From: Filosporella fistucella
Lineage: Eukaryota; Ascomycota; Leotiomycetes; Helotiales
Length of the DNA stretch: 64,000 bases
NCBI GenBank assembly: GCA_030077755.1
Contig: JAQJZZ010000014.1
Location: 2,914,001-2,978,000, forward strand
Reading direction: 5' to 3'
The translations under genes were made by a program, and so were the position numbers. This document shows, piece after piece, positions 23,508 through 36,100 of this stretch. Every line of letters begins with the position of its first letter. The first letter of the stretch is position 1. The notes beneath the pieces were generated by a model. The model was given only the letters and a program-made list of their open reading frames with translations, was not told the DNA's origin and ran no database searches.

Positions 23508-25050
23508 TATAATGATGATTGGAGATGCGGGAAATGTACAATGAGGTGAGGTAGGAGGCAAAACTCTGTATGATTTACAATCTCATTTGTGAGGTGGAGA
23601 GATAAATGGCTTCCGTTTTTCATTTGTCTTCATTGCTTGCAAACTGAGGGTAACGTTGGGAGGTGGATTTGATTCAATCGTTTGCTCTGACTTTGGCGAT
23701 ATCCCCCTGATGTATGTATATGTTTAACGAAGAACACGGCGTTAATAATTCAACACTGTGGTTGTTTGATGTGATGTTTATATATGGTGCATATATCTTG
23801 AATGACGAATGTACATCTGCCTCGCAATCAGGTATGTTGAGAAGTACGCGACGACTGGAGGTTTGCGGCACAATCGTACCATAATTTTGCTGAAACCTTG
23901 TTGCATTCGTGGGACAGCACAAGTTCAGGATTTAAAACAATTGTAATTATCGCGGAGCCAACACCGGTTTTCATCTCAACTACACCCATGGAAATCCTTG
24001 ACCCGGTGAATCCAGGTCATCACTCTAAGCGCTGATATTTTAAGGCAATGAAGTCAGTTTCCCATCGTCACGTTATCTTCTGATGGAAATAGGCAGAGGT
24101 CTGGATGCCACCTCCAATCTCAGCACCAAATAAAACGTATCTACAATTCAGCATCAACACCATCCACCTATGTCATTGTCCAATTATACTGCCTTGCCTC
24201 CTTTCCTCGCTCACACGCGACACAAATCTGACAACTCTCTGGCTAGTACCAGCCACTATACGACTACCGAAGCACAATCGGTATCTCCATTTCCCACCGC
24301 TGCAAAACAAAAACCGCAAGTATGCACCAATCAACTTTTCCCATTCACGGATGAGGCGTATAAACACCAGTCATACCGCATGAAACCGCATCATCGTCAT
24401 GCCTCTCTCTGTGAGAAAATGGGGAATGAAAACGGCTAAAGGAAAGCCAGTGAGCATCGCACAAGCCACTTGAACACAGCCTCGCTGCCTGCTTTGCTGG
24501 CACTACTATACTTCTGCAGCACTGCAAGCTTACCACGAGTGGGCCAGTTAGCGGGCGCATTCAGAGTAACACACTCGGTGAACCCGTAGCCCTATGCCCC
24601 TACCACTCTTTACGAGATGGTTCAACTAAAGCTTGTCCTTGTCCATATGTGCTCTATGGGAAAGAAGTAGTGACGGGCTTAGCGTTACCTGCAGAATATG
24701 CAGTCATCCTACATGAGCTGCCTCTGGCTCAAGCTCTAAGCAGCTGATTTCGTACTTCGGCCTCCTGTTTGAGAGTATGTGACTTGCCTGGTGAGTCAAG
24801 CGGGGTCTGGATTGGTGGGGAGCAGCTAGAGCACTGTATGCAGGTCATCTCCAAGGGCTTTGAGCGTGGTTTTTGCTCGTTTGCAGTTGGTATATAAGGA
24901 GCTTCTCTTCTTTTGATATTCACTTTCGTTTTCAAGGCAATTCAATTGTGAAGTGGCTTTGCCTTTTCCGTCTTCTTAACTTCGATTGTTATTCACTCCT
25001 CAATTGTTTCAATCGCATATTCTTGGCAGTCTGTAATTCCGATTGCGACA
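23508..25050. other. Intergenic region with the BCS1-like promoter
   Basis: The 3' flank of the HDEL-protein gene followed by the upstream region of the AAA ATPase gene. Open frames on both strands are short and lack features. The only element I would name is the TATA box at 24891-24897. Confidence 0.5.
24891..24897 (+). promoter_or_regulatory. TATA element of the BCS1-like gene
   Basis: TATATAA, 160 bp before the ATG and followed by a CT-rich leader, a usual arrangement for a TATA-driven fungal gene. Confidence 0.5.
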
Positions 25051-26928
25051 ATGAATCAATCTTGTACCACACAACTGCCGCCAGGTCTCAGCCCAATGGC
25101 GTCCGAATACCCTCCAAACGCGAATATCAATTCGCAGACCGTGATTCTCGACTCCATCTTCCCAGGTTTCAGTCTCCTCTCTACACTCCTCTCCAAATAC
25201 CTCAAAATCGATCTTACGCTCTATTTCCCGACTATTATCTTCATTGGGCTTATCGCCTTCGCTTCGAATTATGTTTCGGACTGGGTGTGGACATTTATGG
25301 ACGAGCATCTTATGTCGACAGCTGATATAAGAATTGACGACGAGATGTATAATATGATGATGGCATGGATAGCCAACCAACAATTCGCAAAAAGATCTCG
25401 TCGCTTCGTTGCAAACACGAACCTGAACAGTCGCATGTGGTTTTTGTGGAGAGAGTATAGTGATGAGGAGGAGGAGGAAGACGAGGGAGGAATTGAATTT
25501 GATGAGAATTCCAATCCTGTCGCAAGCACCAAGCACGGAAAGAAAGAGAAAAAAGTCCAATTCACTCCCTCCTTTGGAACACATTACTTCTGGTACAAGA
25601 AACGCCTTCTTATCTTTCGACGTACCCAGGATCAACGCCAGCAGAGCTATGGACCTGTTAGTGAACGGGAAGAAATTTCCCTCTCCTGTTTTGGGAGGAA
25701 TCCAACTATTCTAAAGGATCTACTTGATGAGTGTCGAGCGGATTTCATGAAGAATGATGAGAATCGCACCATTATTTATCGCGGTGGTCTCAAAAGTGGG
25801 ACTTCGGAACCAACGTGGACGAGATGTGTCTCTAGGGTGTCGAGACCATTCTCAACAGTCGTTCTGGATGAGGGCGTCAAGCAAAGTCTTTTGGATGATA
25901 TGAGAGATTATCTTCATCCTTATACCAGAAGATGGTATAGCAACAGAGGCATCCCCTACCGCAGAGGCTATCTCCTCTATGGACCACCTGGTACTGGAAA
26001 GTCCTCTCTCAGCTTTGCCATTGCAGGATACTTCAAATTGAAGATATACATTGTTTCTCTCAATTCCCTAGCAATGAACGAAGAAAACCTCGGAACACTC
26101 TTCACCGAGCTTCCCAAGCAATGTGTCGTCCTTCTCGAAGACATCGATACCGCCGGCTTGACCCACACACGAGATGCAAAACCCCAAGAGCCAGCTGAAG
26201 AAGAAGAAAAGCCAGCCGTCTCTGTGCTACCCGCTTCATCTCCAAACCCAACTACTCCTCCCACTAACGGTGGGGGCCGTATCTCCCTCTCCGCTCTGCT
26301 GAACATTCTCGACGGTGTAGCCTCCCAAGAAGGTCGCGTGCTCATCATGACAACAAACCATATCGAGAAACTCGATGAGGCGCTTATCAGGCCAGGAAGA
26401 GTAGATATGACCATCAAATTCGACCTCGCAAACACGACTATGATAACCACCATCTTCCGCTCTATATTCGCTACTCTTGAAGGCGATATTCCCGCTAGTG
26501 GCAAGCCAAATAAACCTGTTCCTCTCACTTCACTCCTATCTAAACCAACAGCCTCCCAACTCGCGAAATCTCGGAAATTAGCAGAGGAGGAGAAGAAAAG
26601 ATTGGACGAAGAATGGAAGGAAATGAAAGATAGAGAAGAGCAAAAGGTTGAGAGATTAGGAGAGGAGTTTGCGAAATTGGTGCCGAGTATGATGTTTAGC
26701 CCCGCCGAGATTCAGGGCTTTCTTTTGAAGAATAAGAGGGAGCCTGAGGCGGCTGTCAGAGGGGCTGTGGAGTGGGTTGAGGGGATGAAGAAGGAGAAAG
26801 GGAGGAAGGAGAAGGAGGAGAAGGATAAAGTGAGTGAGGAGGAGAAAAAAGAAGAGGTGGAGGAGAAGAAAGATGAAGATGTAGAGGTGGGGGTTAGTAC
26901 TGATGAGGCATGGTCGGTGGGGTTGTGA
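25051..26928 (+). CDS. BCS1-like AAA ATPase
   Basis: Intronless, 625 residues. Residues ~50-75 form the hydrophobic N-terminal helix of the BCS1_N domain, which spans about 50-270 and contains an acidic run near 140. The AAA module follows: Walker A GPPGTGKSS (Lys ~317), Walker B LLEDID (~362), and a second region of homology ending in TTNHIEKLDEALIRPGRVD. Bcs1 itself is an inner mitochondrial membrane translocase that inserts the Rieske protein into complex III. Here a Pro/Glu-rich insert of about 45 residues splits the module after Walker B, and the tail is a long Lys/Glu-rich run. Both are typical of the expanded fungal BCS1-like paralogues rather than the housekeeping copy. Mitochondrial location is likely but not proven, and the substrate is unknown. 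Confidence 0.92.
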   Translation: MNQSCTTQLPPGLSPMASEYPPNANINSQTVILDSIFPGFSLLSTLLSKYLKIDLTLYFPTIIFIGLIAFASNYVSDWVWTFMDEHLMSTADIRIDDEMYNMMMAWIANQQFAKRSRRFVANTNLNSRMWFLWREYSDEEEEEDEGGIEFDENSNPVASTKHGKKEKKVQFTPSFGTHYFWYKKRLLIFRRTQDQRQQSYGPVSEREEISLSCFGRNPTILKDLLDECRADFMKNDENRTIIYRGGLKSGTSEPTWTRCVSRVSRPFSTVVLDEGVKQSLLDDMRDYLHPYTRRWYSNRGIPYRRGYLLYGPPGTGKSSLSFAIAGYFKLKIYIVSLNSLAMNEENLGTLFTELPKQCVVLLEDIDTAGLTHTRDAKPQEPAEEEEKPAVSVLPASSPNPTTPPTNGGGRISLSALLNILDGVASQEGRVLIMTTNHIEKLDEALIRPGRVDMTIKFDLANTTMITTIFRSIFATLEGDIPASGKPNKPVPLTSLLSKPTASQLAKSRKLAEEEKKRLDEEWKEMKDREEQKVERLGEEFAKLVPSMMFSPAEIQGFLLKNKREPEAAVRGAVEWVEGMKKEKGRKEKEEKDKVSEEEKKEEVEEKKDEDVEVGVSTDEAWSVGL

Positions 26929-27448
26929 ATTCTGGGAGGTGGTGGAACTCCATTCCCCGAGGAGCTTTGGGCATATTGGATGAACAGACACAAAAACGGC
27001 TAGATTCCTTATAGGACTAGAAAGTAACGCTGTATGATAGATAGAGATCGTATGTAGATACCCCACATAAATTCGTTTTATTTCCAAATCTCACTTTTCA
27101 GACAGAAATCGTGACATCACATACAGGCGACAAAGCATAAGAGTAAAACATATAATGTAATAGTATTCTGATATCCATCTAACAGCCACCTAAGAAATGA
27201 AGTTTTTCCGCCCTATGCTATACAACTAATTCCCTAATTTCATCCCCGAGAAGCGAATCCATCTTTTGTAAATATGTGGTGATATCCCCCGACTAATAGT
27301 GTTGTTTCGAGGATGAGGTAGAGTGTGGGCTCGAGTGGGTGATACACATATCAAATGTGTATATCCAACCCAACCCAACCCAACCATTTTAAAGCCACTC
27401 TCCTTCCCTCACATCAAAATCTCTCCCATACAACCATCCCCACTCCCC
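26929..27448. other. Convergent 3' flanks
   Basis: 520 bases between the stops of the AAA ATPase (+) and the membrane protein (-). AT-rich, no coding signal, with a short CCAAC-type tandem repeat at 27365-27385. Confidence 0.6.
27365..27385. repeat. Short CCAAC tandem repeat
   Basis: Four CCAAC units in tandem. They differ from the fungal telomere unit (TTAGGG/CCCTAA) and are too short to suggest a chromosome end. Treated as simple sequence. Confidence 0.7.
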
Positions 27449-28720
27449 TCAACTATAAACATCTTTCCCCTCTATTTCTCTCCCATCTTCCTCCCCCTCA
27501 ACCTCAGGAAACACTCCCGAACTCGCCCTCGTAGAATGTAATACCCTCTCTCGCCCATTTCCTCCCCCTGCACCACTGCCACCAACCTCTCTCTTCTCCT
27601 CCTCAAAACTGATTTCACTTTCTGAACTGACACTCCCTCTATCTCTCTTCACAATCCCAATCACTGGAACTCCAAGTCGTTCCGCTTCTCTTTCCTCTGT
27701 TCTCTCCCTCTCACGCTGTACTTGTTCCGTGAGTGCAGCATGATACATTGGTACACTCCTCTGTCTCCTCAATTCACCACCTATAGAGGACGCTCCCGCC
27801 CCCGAACCACCAGCAGAACCGGGACTCATGCGGCCGATATCAGATGCCGATGCACTAGGCGTATTAGGCAAGATATTGATACTGGGCAGCTCTCCAAACG
27901 GAGGGATCTTAGGAGCGGGTTCCGGGGCTTCAACAGGCGCAGAAGCAGATCTCCTGACGCGTGTAGGAGTAGGTGGATGAGAAGCCAGTGCCGTACGAGC
28001 TTGAGTTTGGTACCCTGCTCCGAGCGGTATACTAGTAGCTATATTTATAGGACGGGAGGGTGGGGGGCGAGAGGGAGAAGGAGTTATTGCTAAAGCGCTG
28101 ATATATGAATCTGCTGGACCACCTCTGGGACCCATAGATAGAGACGTTTCATGCATATGATCGCCTCCTATTCTTGAAGGTGGCGTCATGAGTCTACCGC
28201 CTGAGGTGGGGAAAATGGGCGCTGGGCGAGGGGCGAGGGAGGTGAAGGGAGGTGATTCATCATCTGAGGAGGAGCGGCGGCGGCGACGGATGTAGAGGAT
28301 GAAGAGGATTAGGGCGAGAAGGAGAAGAATGAATGTTAGGGTGCCGAGGACGAGGGACACGGTTATGTTTGTGCGTGAGAGGGTGGCGTTGTTGCTTAGG
28401 AGGGATGATTGAGCTGCTAGTGCTGCGGTATTTGCTGGGTTTGGGAGGGGCGTGATGGATAAAGTTGTTTCTGTGACTGTGGAGATGACATCTGTGGATA
28501 TTGTCGTAAGGAATGTGGTTGTAATGATCGTAGGTGCAATAGTAACGAGGGATGTGATTGTTGTCGAACTCTGAGGTATAATCGTGACCGTGACGTTGAC
28601 ATTAACAGTCGGTGGCGGTGGAGGTAACAGCGATGGAGGAGGGCACAAGAAACATATAGGTGTTGGAAGCAACACCTGCCTCTCCTCCAAGCCTCTATCG
28701 TTGAGAACTGAGTCTTCCAT
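27449..28720 (-). CDS. Single-pass membrane protein with Ser/Thr-rich ectodomain
   Basis: 423 residues from the first ATG of the open frame, which extends upstream without another ATG. Layout: a short Pro-rich N-terminus; residues ~40-118 rich in Thr, Ser, Val and Ile with N-glycosylation sequons; one membrane helix (~120-143) followed by five arginines, predicting a cytoplasmic C-terminus; and a ~280-residue disordered, phospho-site-rich tail. This architecture resembles fungal wall-stress sensors (Mid2/Wsc type) but no WSC cysteine domain is present. There is no N-terminal signal peptide. The motif LEERQ near residues 11-15 often follows the signal peptide in fungal secreted proteins, so a 5' exon may be missing from this model. 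I do not recognise a named family. Confidence 0.7.
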   Translation of the reverse strand: MEDSVLNDRGLEERQVLLPTPICFLCPPPSLLPPPPPTVNVNVTVTIIPQSSTTITSLVTIAPTIITTTFLTTISTDVISTVTETTLSITPLPNPANTAALAAQSSLLSNNATLSRTNITVSLVLGTLTFILLLLALILFILYIRRRRRSSSDDESPPFTSLAPRPAPIFPTSGGRLMTPPSRIGGDHMHETSLSMGPRGGPADSYISALAITPSPSRPPPSRPINIATSIPLGAGYQTQARTALASHPPTPTRVRRSASAPVEAPEPAPKIPPFGELPSINILPNTPSASASDIGRMSPGSAGGSGAGASSIGGELRRQRSVPMYHAALTEQVQRERERTEEREAERLGVPVIGIVKRDRGSVSSESEISFEEEKREVGGSGAGGGNGRERVLHSTRASSGVFPEVEGEEDGREIEGKDVYS

Positions 28721-30149
28721 CCAAGATCTATTGTCTCTTTCTCTCTTCTGATTCTCAAGCTCCCAACCTGTGGAAACCTTCTTTGTGATAAAGATATCAT
28801 GTGTCTCGCTGAAAAAGTATAAAAAAGAGTATATATCTAGTCGTAAACATGTATTAAAAGAGTGTGAATCCAGCACCAAAAGAATGTAAGTATCTCTCCC
28901 TCAGCTCAAAAAGAACGTTATAAGACCATCGTAATCAAAAGAATGTATCAGGAATCAACACAAAACCAAACCGAACCGATTGAACAAAACTCAAGAAAAG
29001 CTTCAAATCAGAACAGCGTTGCTTGACACCAGACCTATATCCAGAGTCAGAATACCCGTTGGAAGAATATCCGGCCAGAGGACACACGGCAAGTGCAGAA
29101 AGCAAAGAGAAACCCCCAAAAATCCAGTCGGGAGGAGAGGGGATAAATGAGAGAAGGCCAACAGCGAACGCAGACCCAGAACCAGAGCTCGGAATCAGAA
29201 CAAGATTAATATCGGGTAGGAAATAAGATATGGCATAGTGAGACCCCAATCTCTATCGGAACAGACAATAGCCAGTGACTTCACACTTCAACATCTACTT
29301 TCCGGCAGGGTCGCAGAAATCGGACAATCACCCAGTCCAAGAGCTCAAGCTCAAGCTAAGCTCCCCCGGCCTATACCCCAAAGCATTATAGATCCTTCAC
29401 GATCACCATATTGATACGTCTATCCTCGCCCAACACCAGTCCACCATCTGATCTCTGCCCGTTGCTCCCGCACTGTCTCCGTCCGAGCTACCATCAGATA
29501 TAGTAGCACGTGACGCGCCTCGCTTGTGCTCCCCTGAAAGTCGGATCGACGGCAGGGTAAAAGCAGGCATGAGACGCTTCGCACGGGTGATAGGCGCCGG
29601 AGACAGGAGGACCCGTCTGGGGTGACGAAGAGATGGGATGGAGAGTGCATGATGGTGAGATCCCGTCTAATGAACTGGTGCTGAATTGGGATTCTTGACA
29701 CATGGGACGACGGAGGGAACCAGATATGTGCTAGAAGGCACCTCATGCAAAGCATCGTTAAGGATTGTTGCAATAGGTACGCTTGGAGAGTAATGAGGCT
29801 CTCAGACCTCTTAAGAATAACGATGTGCTGGATCAGCGAGAATAGTGCAGAGAGGTAGCAAGAGAGGCTGCAGGATTGCTAGAAAAGAAGCTTCCATCCC
29901 CTCCAACATCATGCGAACCACATTCCACGCCGAACGATGCATAGCTTAGAGAAGAACCCAGTATAACTCACTTATCATGCTCTGCACATATACTCACAGT
30001 CAGTCAGCAGAAAGATGCCGAATAATCTTAATGAATGCATTACTTCTTAAAAACGCCTGTCTGACCCTCAATTTACAAATGTAGGAAATGCAATGTACAC
30101 GCTTGCTGCGAAACCCACCAGCAAAGCAAAACCGTCATCCCAATAACCT
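28721..30149. other. Intergenic region upstream of the membrane-protein gene
   Basis: Holds the promoter of the membrane protein (-) and the 3' flank of acetyl-CoA carboxylase (-). A pyrimidine tract ending in CAG just upstream of the membrane protein on the minus strand (about 28800-28815) could be a splice acceptor for an unseen first exon. No other gene is supported. Confidence 0.45.
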
Positions 30150-33100
30150 CTATGTTTGACTCAAGAATCTCAAAGCCTCCTCTCTCTCCTCAGCAGGTAA
30201 CATACTAAGAACTTGTTGCACACCCTTCAATCCACCCTTGCTGTTTCCTCTCAAAAGAGCAGCAACATCAAAAGCGACACCTTCAGTCTTCAGCGACTCC
30301 ACCTTCTCATGTACAGTCTTTCTATTCTCCTCGTACCACATCGCAACATCACGATCGGCGGTAGCGAAGCTTGGGACACCAGTCCATGCAGCAAGGATCT
30401 CCAAGTTTCGGGCTCGGGATGAGAGTGGGTTCTTGGATGCAGATGCCATGCGCTTCAGGATGTACTCTTCATTGACACGACGGCGCACACGCCAGTAGAA
30501 GAATCGTCTAGACTCTCTCCAGACCAATGATTGTCTGATGACGTCCTTGGCCTTCATACGTCCAGCTCTATCGTGAAGGTCCGCGAATTGCAGCGAAACT
30601 TGCATGTAAACTGGTAGAAGCAATTGCTCACGCGCTGTTGCCTTGGTCTTGACTTCTTGAAGTTGCTCAGGTGTTAAAGACTTGTCAGCCAATTGCTTTC
30701 GGAGAGCGCCGTATTCTGGATCCAAGCGAGCCATAGTCTCGAGCTGCTTGTCTTTGCGGTATTTGATATTGACAATACCTTCAGGCTCCAAAACACCACC
30801 ACGTGCATCCTCGTCAGCATACATCTCCATGAACTCTGGGTTGATGGTAGGATCGACAACGACCTGAAACTGTTAGCACAAGCATTTATAACCTTAAATG
30901 GAGACTTACCCATGAGCCACCACGCAATTCGCCGAAAGGTGGAATGTAGACAAAGATTGGTTGCTCATACTTGACAAGTGCATCGACAATGTATGACCCG
31001 TATTTGAGGACCTCATTGTACATGTCACGCTGTCCACCGGAGAAACCTCTCCAGTTTGCAAGAATCATCAATGGCAATTGTTCTCCATTGTTGAAATCCT
31101 TGATGGCTTGAGCGGTCTTGAAAGCAGAGTTAGGGTACCAAACCCCACCAGCTTCATTCGTGATCTGTTCCATGGAGTCTGGATTGGCGGGATCAGCAGG
31201 GGTGATATTCTCAACCGAGCGGGTTTCAACAGCGATGACACCCATGGGGATGCCACCAAGTCGTGCACGGCCAACAACCACTGTCTTTGCCCATCCTCCA
31301 AGGGTCTCAACAAAAGAGTCCTTGTCAAAGAGACCTGGCATAAATCCTTCGTCATCCGCCTTGCCACCGATCAACCATCTAACATCGTACGGTTGCTTTG
31401 GAGGTGGAGTATAGACGATATCGCGGTCCCAGGAGTCAACAGCCGGTCCAATTGGCAGTGGGCTGTTCCTCTTATCAGGGACATACGCCATCCATTCTAC
31501 AATCTTGCAGACACCCTCGAAATCATCGTTGGCCGTCATGTGAGACACGCCATTCTTGTACATGATTTGAGTGCCACCAAGTTGCAAGTTGGAGGTATAC
31601 ACTTCACGGCCCAGAAGTTTGTTGATGGCAGGAGCGCCGGTCAAGATGATCGGTTGGCCCTCAATTTGAATAGCTCTTTGGCCAAGACGGACCAAATAGG
31701 CACCGATACCTGCAGATGTGAGCGGGAATTTCTGTAATATGCAAGGAATACTTACCGACTGATCGACATGTCACCAGGGTGATGGTGAAAATGTCTTCGT
31801 AAGCTCGACTAGTAGCACCAGCGATCAAACCAGAGCCCTTCAAACACTCAACACCAAGACCATCTTCAGCACCAACGATAGTAGTGATCTTATGTCTGGT
31901 CTCTCCGTCTTCAGTGATCTCCTCGGTGATAACATCCTTTGTCTTGCCGTCTTCAAATCGCTTCTTGAGCTCTGGAGTCAAGTAAAGATACTTGAAACCA
32001 GCCTCTGGCTTTCCTGGATCATTCCAAGCGACCTTGAAATGGGGAATGAGCTCCTCGGCCATACCGATGCGAGCACCAGAGTTAGCAGACAAGTAGATGC
32101 GCGGAATACCAAGCTTTCGGGCAAGTTCCGTGCACTTGTGGAAGAATTGATCTTCCTTGGGTCCAAAACTACCGATCTTGAATGTGATATCGTTGGCCAC
32201 AATGACAAACTTCCTGCCACGAGGGTATTCAGGTGTTCTTGCAGTAACGATCCATCCAACCATACCGTGAGTGTTGGTACCAGGCTCACGGAAAACTTCA
32301 GCAAGATTGTCCTTGTCATCCAAAACAAGTTCACTGTAATCGATGCATTCGCCGGTAGGAGGTTGCTTATCGGCGAGAGATGGGTGCTTGCTAACAGCTT
32401 TGGTCCAGCTATTTTGAATGGCCTGTCTAAACAACTCAGGGAAATCGTAAACATATTGTGTTCCCATAAGATGAGCCTTGTATCGCTTTGGTTGCAACCA
32501 CTCCTTAGTGGGATATGGTGTAGACACAGGTCGCAAGTGCATGGATCCAATCTTGGTGGTTCCACCAATGCTTTGGAAAACCCAATCACCGCCTTTCTCG
32601 GATTTGCGCTCGGCGTACATCTCAACTTGAATGACATATCCTGAGGTGTTGGTAATAACAACACGAAGTGGGTATGGCATGCCAGTGGAAGGGTCAGTAC
32701 AAATAATGCGAATTTCAGCTCCGGTGACACGAAGACGCCAGAGACGACGACCGAAACGCTCCAAGAACCCACCGAGAGCCTTCTCAACCTCGGGAGGTTG
32801 AAGGGGGAATACAGGAGAGAAGTTGATGAAGATGTGGTTGAGATCAGAGTTGTTGTTTCCAATGATCTCAAGAGCATCGAGAATATCATTCATCAATCTG
32901 TCCGACTCTGAAATAAGGTATTCCGCAGTGGGGATCTCATCACGAAGCCTGCCAGGACGCACAACAGCACGTGTGAAGTATCTCTTGTCACCTTCAACAT
33001 CCTTTCCGACAGCCTCGTAAATGTGGATGTTGCGGTTCTCCGCGAAGACGGGCTTGATGTGGAACTTGGAGAGTCTTCCAAGCTCAAGTTGGAAAGCCAA

Positions 33101-36100
33101 AGCAGGCTCACTGTGACGGATGGATTGATCTTCTTGGTATTCGGGACCACGGAAGGTGTAGTAGCCAGGGTATGAACCGTCTTTGTGACCGCAAATGAAT
33201 GTGAGACGACGGATACGACGAGCAAGAAGCTCCTCTTTATATTCCTTGACGATGGCATTGATCCTGGTGATAGTCTCGTTGTCATCCATGCTTTCAGCAT
33301 CACGGACTGCAACGTTGCAAACAGCAGTAAGCTCATCTTCGGTGGTGATGGCTGGTGGAGCTCTGCGCTTGCCAGTCAAGTCTGGCATGGATCCGTTCGG
33401 GTGGCTTCGCTTCTTTGCACCTGCAGTAGGGAAGACTTCCAAAGCACGCATGAGATACTCTTCAGCTTCATCGAGGTATTGGACTGGAACGATAACACCC
33501 TTTCTTGTGGGTTCGTTATCAGTCTTGTTCACCAAGTAAGACATGTCACTGATGGAGCTGACACGCTTGAATGGGTTACCGCTCTCATATGAAGGTGTGG
33601 CTGGAGTGGATGGTGCGGAAGATTGAATTGGCATGCCGAATTCAGAAGCGCCGACTTTTCGGAGAACGAAGTCCCATGACACAATAAATGGAGGCTCTGC
33701 AGACTCATTGTGATATTCAATCTTCTTGAGAGAGTATGCCCTGTAAGCACGACGGATATAAACCTCCAATGCTGCCAGTGACACCCAAGGATCTTGATAA
33801 CCGAAAAAGAGGGGCAAGACATCAAATACAGTATATTTTGAGTCAACGACTTCCTTGAGAATCTCGAGGTCTGGTGCTCTGTGTTCCCAGCCGGTTTCGC
33901 CATATCTAGACTCGACAACTGAAGAGCGAAGAATGTGCTCCATTTGAGCAGCACGCTCTTCCAAAGATGGCATAGCACATTGGATGAGAAGCTCACGGGC
34001 TTTGAGAGAGACCTTGGCGGTTTGTCTGGACTCCAACTCGGTGAGCTTGCGAAGAGCTGGTCGGAAATATTTGGCGACATTTCCAGCATTTGGTTTGTTG
34101 GGCTTGTACTCCTCGAGGATGGCAAGAATCAAGTTATTCTTGGCACCAATTCTGCTGTGGGACAACACAGTCTGGATGACTTTGGCGATGTCCTCCTTAT
34201 TCTCGTCTCTGAGCTTGAGGATAACTTCTTCGTCACGGGAAGTTCGGCCAGAGAACAATCGTTCAATGGATGCGTACTGCTCAAGCAGACCGGAGAAAAC
34301 TTCGAATTCATGAACCTTTTGTCCTTCCTGGTATCTGTCCAATATCTCCGTAAGTGGAAGAAGCGTTCCCTTCAAGAGATCGACGTCTGAGGGTGCGACA
34401 TTCTCATCTAAGAATTTGGTAAAAGCCTTTGCAAGGTTCTTGGCTGGGAATTCACCGCCTCGTGATCTGGCACGGTCGACAATCTGAGTGAAGATGGCGT
34501 CAAGGCGCTGAGGCATTCTTGCGTGAAGTGCGGAAAATTGAGCGTTCCATTGACCGTATGGCAAATCCGGGTCACGAAGGACGTCGATCAAGTCCTTAAG
34601 TGTGGAAGCCATAATGACTTGGTTATCGAATCCATTAAGGATATTTTGAAGAATGCTGTGAAGAAGGATGAATCTCTGAGCAGGTTTGGTACCCACGACT
34701 TGGGGTGGACCCATATCTGGGAGGTGACCAAGGAAGGGCTTGGCGTGGTTGACTCTTGAAGGATCGTCAAGGGAAAGTATGCCAAGGATATCACCAGCTT
34801 CGAGTGTTGCTCCTGGCTGCTTAATGAACTGCACGATACCGTCCTCTTGCGCAAGAAGTGGCATATACATCTTCATGACTTCAACCTCAGCGAATGCTTG
34901 GCCAGCCTTGATATGCTGTCCATTCTCTACAGTGAATTTGACAAGCTTTCCGGGAGATGGTGTTCTGAGTTGAGTTGGGTCATTCTCTTGCTCGAGAAGA
35001 CAAGTCTTGCTATCCACACTCAAGCGAGTAGCTCCAACTTCCTCTTTCCAGTAAACGTTATGACTGCGTCCACTGAGCAGGACGAGAAGTCCTCCATCAC
35101 TAAGAGGACGGACGCCGACTGAGCACTTGGAGCCATTGATGAAAAGATGGTAGCTGTCCAGACTCGATCGAGTAGCTGTGAACTTATATCTATGACCATC
35201 ATAGATGAAGTCGATCGGGAAGACAGTCTTCAAGATATCCTTTGCAGGTACCTGTCCCTTCTCCAAGCTAGTTCGGTATTCCGAGATACAGAGTTCGCTT
35301 GCAATATGAGCTTTGCATACAGCACCGCAGACAACTGCGAGCATGGGATCTGGTCGCTCAGCAGTCAACTTGTTGGAGATCAACTCATCAAGCCAGCCAG
35401 TGGTAATTGTGTTGTCTTCGAAGGCTGGAGTTTCGAGAAGCTTGATCAAGTATTCGACAGTGGTTCTGAAATCACCACGAATGCTCAATTCCTTCAATGC
35501 GACAACCATGTGTTTCCGCGAAGCCGTTCTGTTCTCGCCATAGGCAAAAATGTGACCGAATTGACTGTCGGAGAAACTGTGAATACCACCAGCGGTACCG
35601 ACTGAGAAGTAACCCCACACGTTTGAGGAACTCCTGAAATTTAATTCGTGCATGGTACCACTGGAAGGCTTGAATCCCTCACCAGGATCCTCGGATGTGA
35701 TACGACAAGCGGTGGTGTGTCCCTTTGGCTTTGGTCGTCTTTGAGTTTGGGAGCTATTTTCCTTGGAAAAATCAAAGTCGATCTCAGTTGCAGTTTGGGG
35801 ATCAGCGCCGTAAAGCAAACGAATGTCTCTAATTCTGTGTAGAGGAAGACCCATTGCGACTTGGAGTTGTGCCGCTGGCAAGTTTACACCACTGACCATT
35901 TCGGTGGTTGGATGCTCAACTTGCAATCTGGGGTTAAGTTCCAAGAAATAAAATTTGTCGTCGGCGTGCGAGTACAGATACTCCACTGTACCAGCAGAAA
36001 CGTATCCCACAAGACGACCCAGACGAACTGCTGCCTTCTCCATTGCCTGGAATGTTGCTTGGTTGGCAATCGTGACTGGCGCCTCCTCAATAATCTTTTG

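Noticed and set aside
25009..25635. 208-codon minus-strand frame
   Set aside because: Antisense of the BCS1-like gene, which is certain on the plus strand.
27365..27385. CCAAC tandem repeat considered as an interstitial telomere
   Set aside because: The unit does not match TTAGGG/CCCTAA and there are only four copies.
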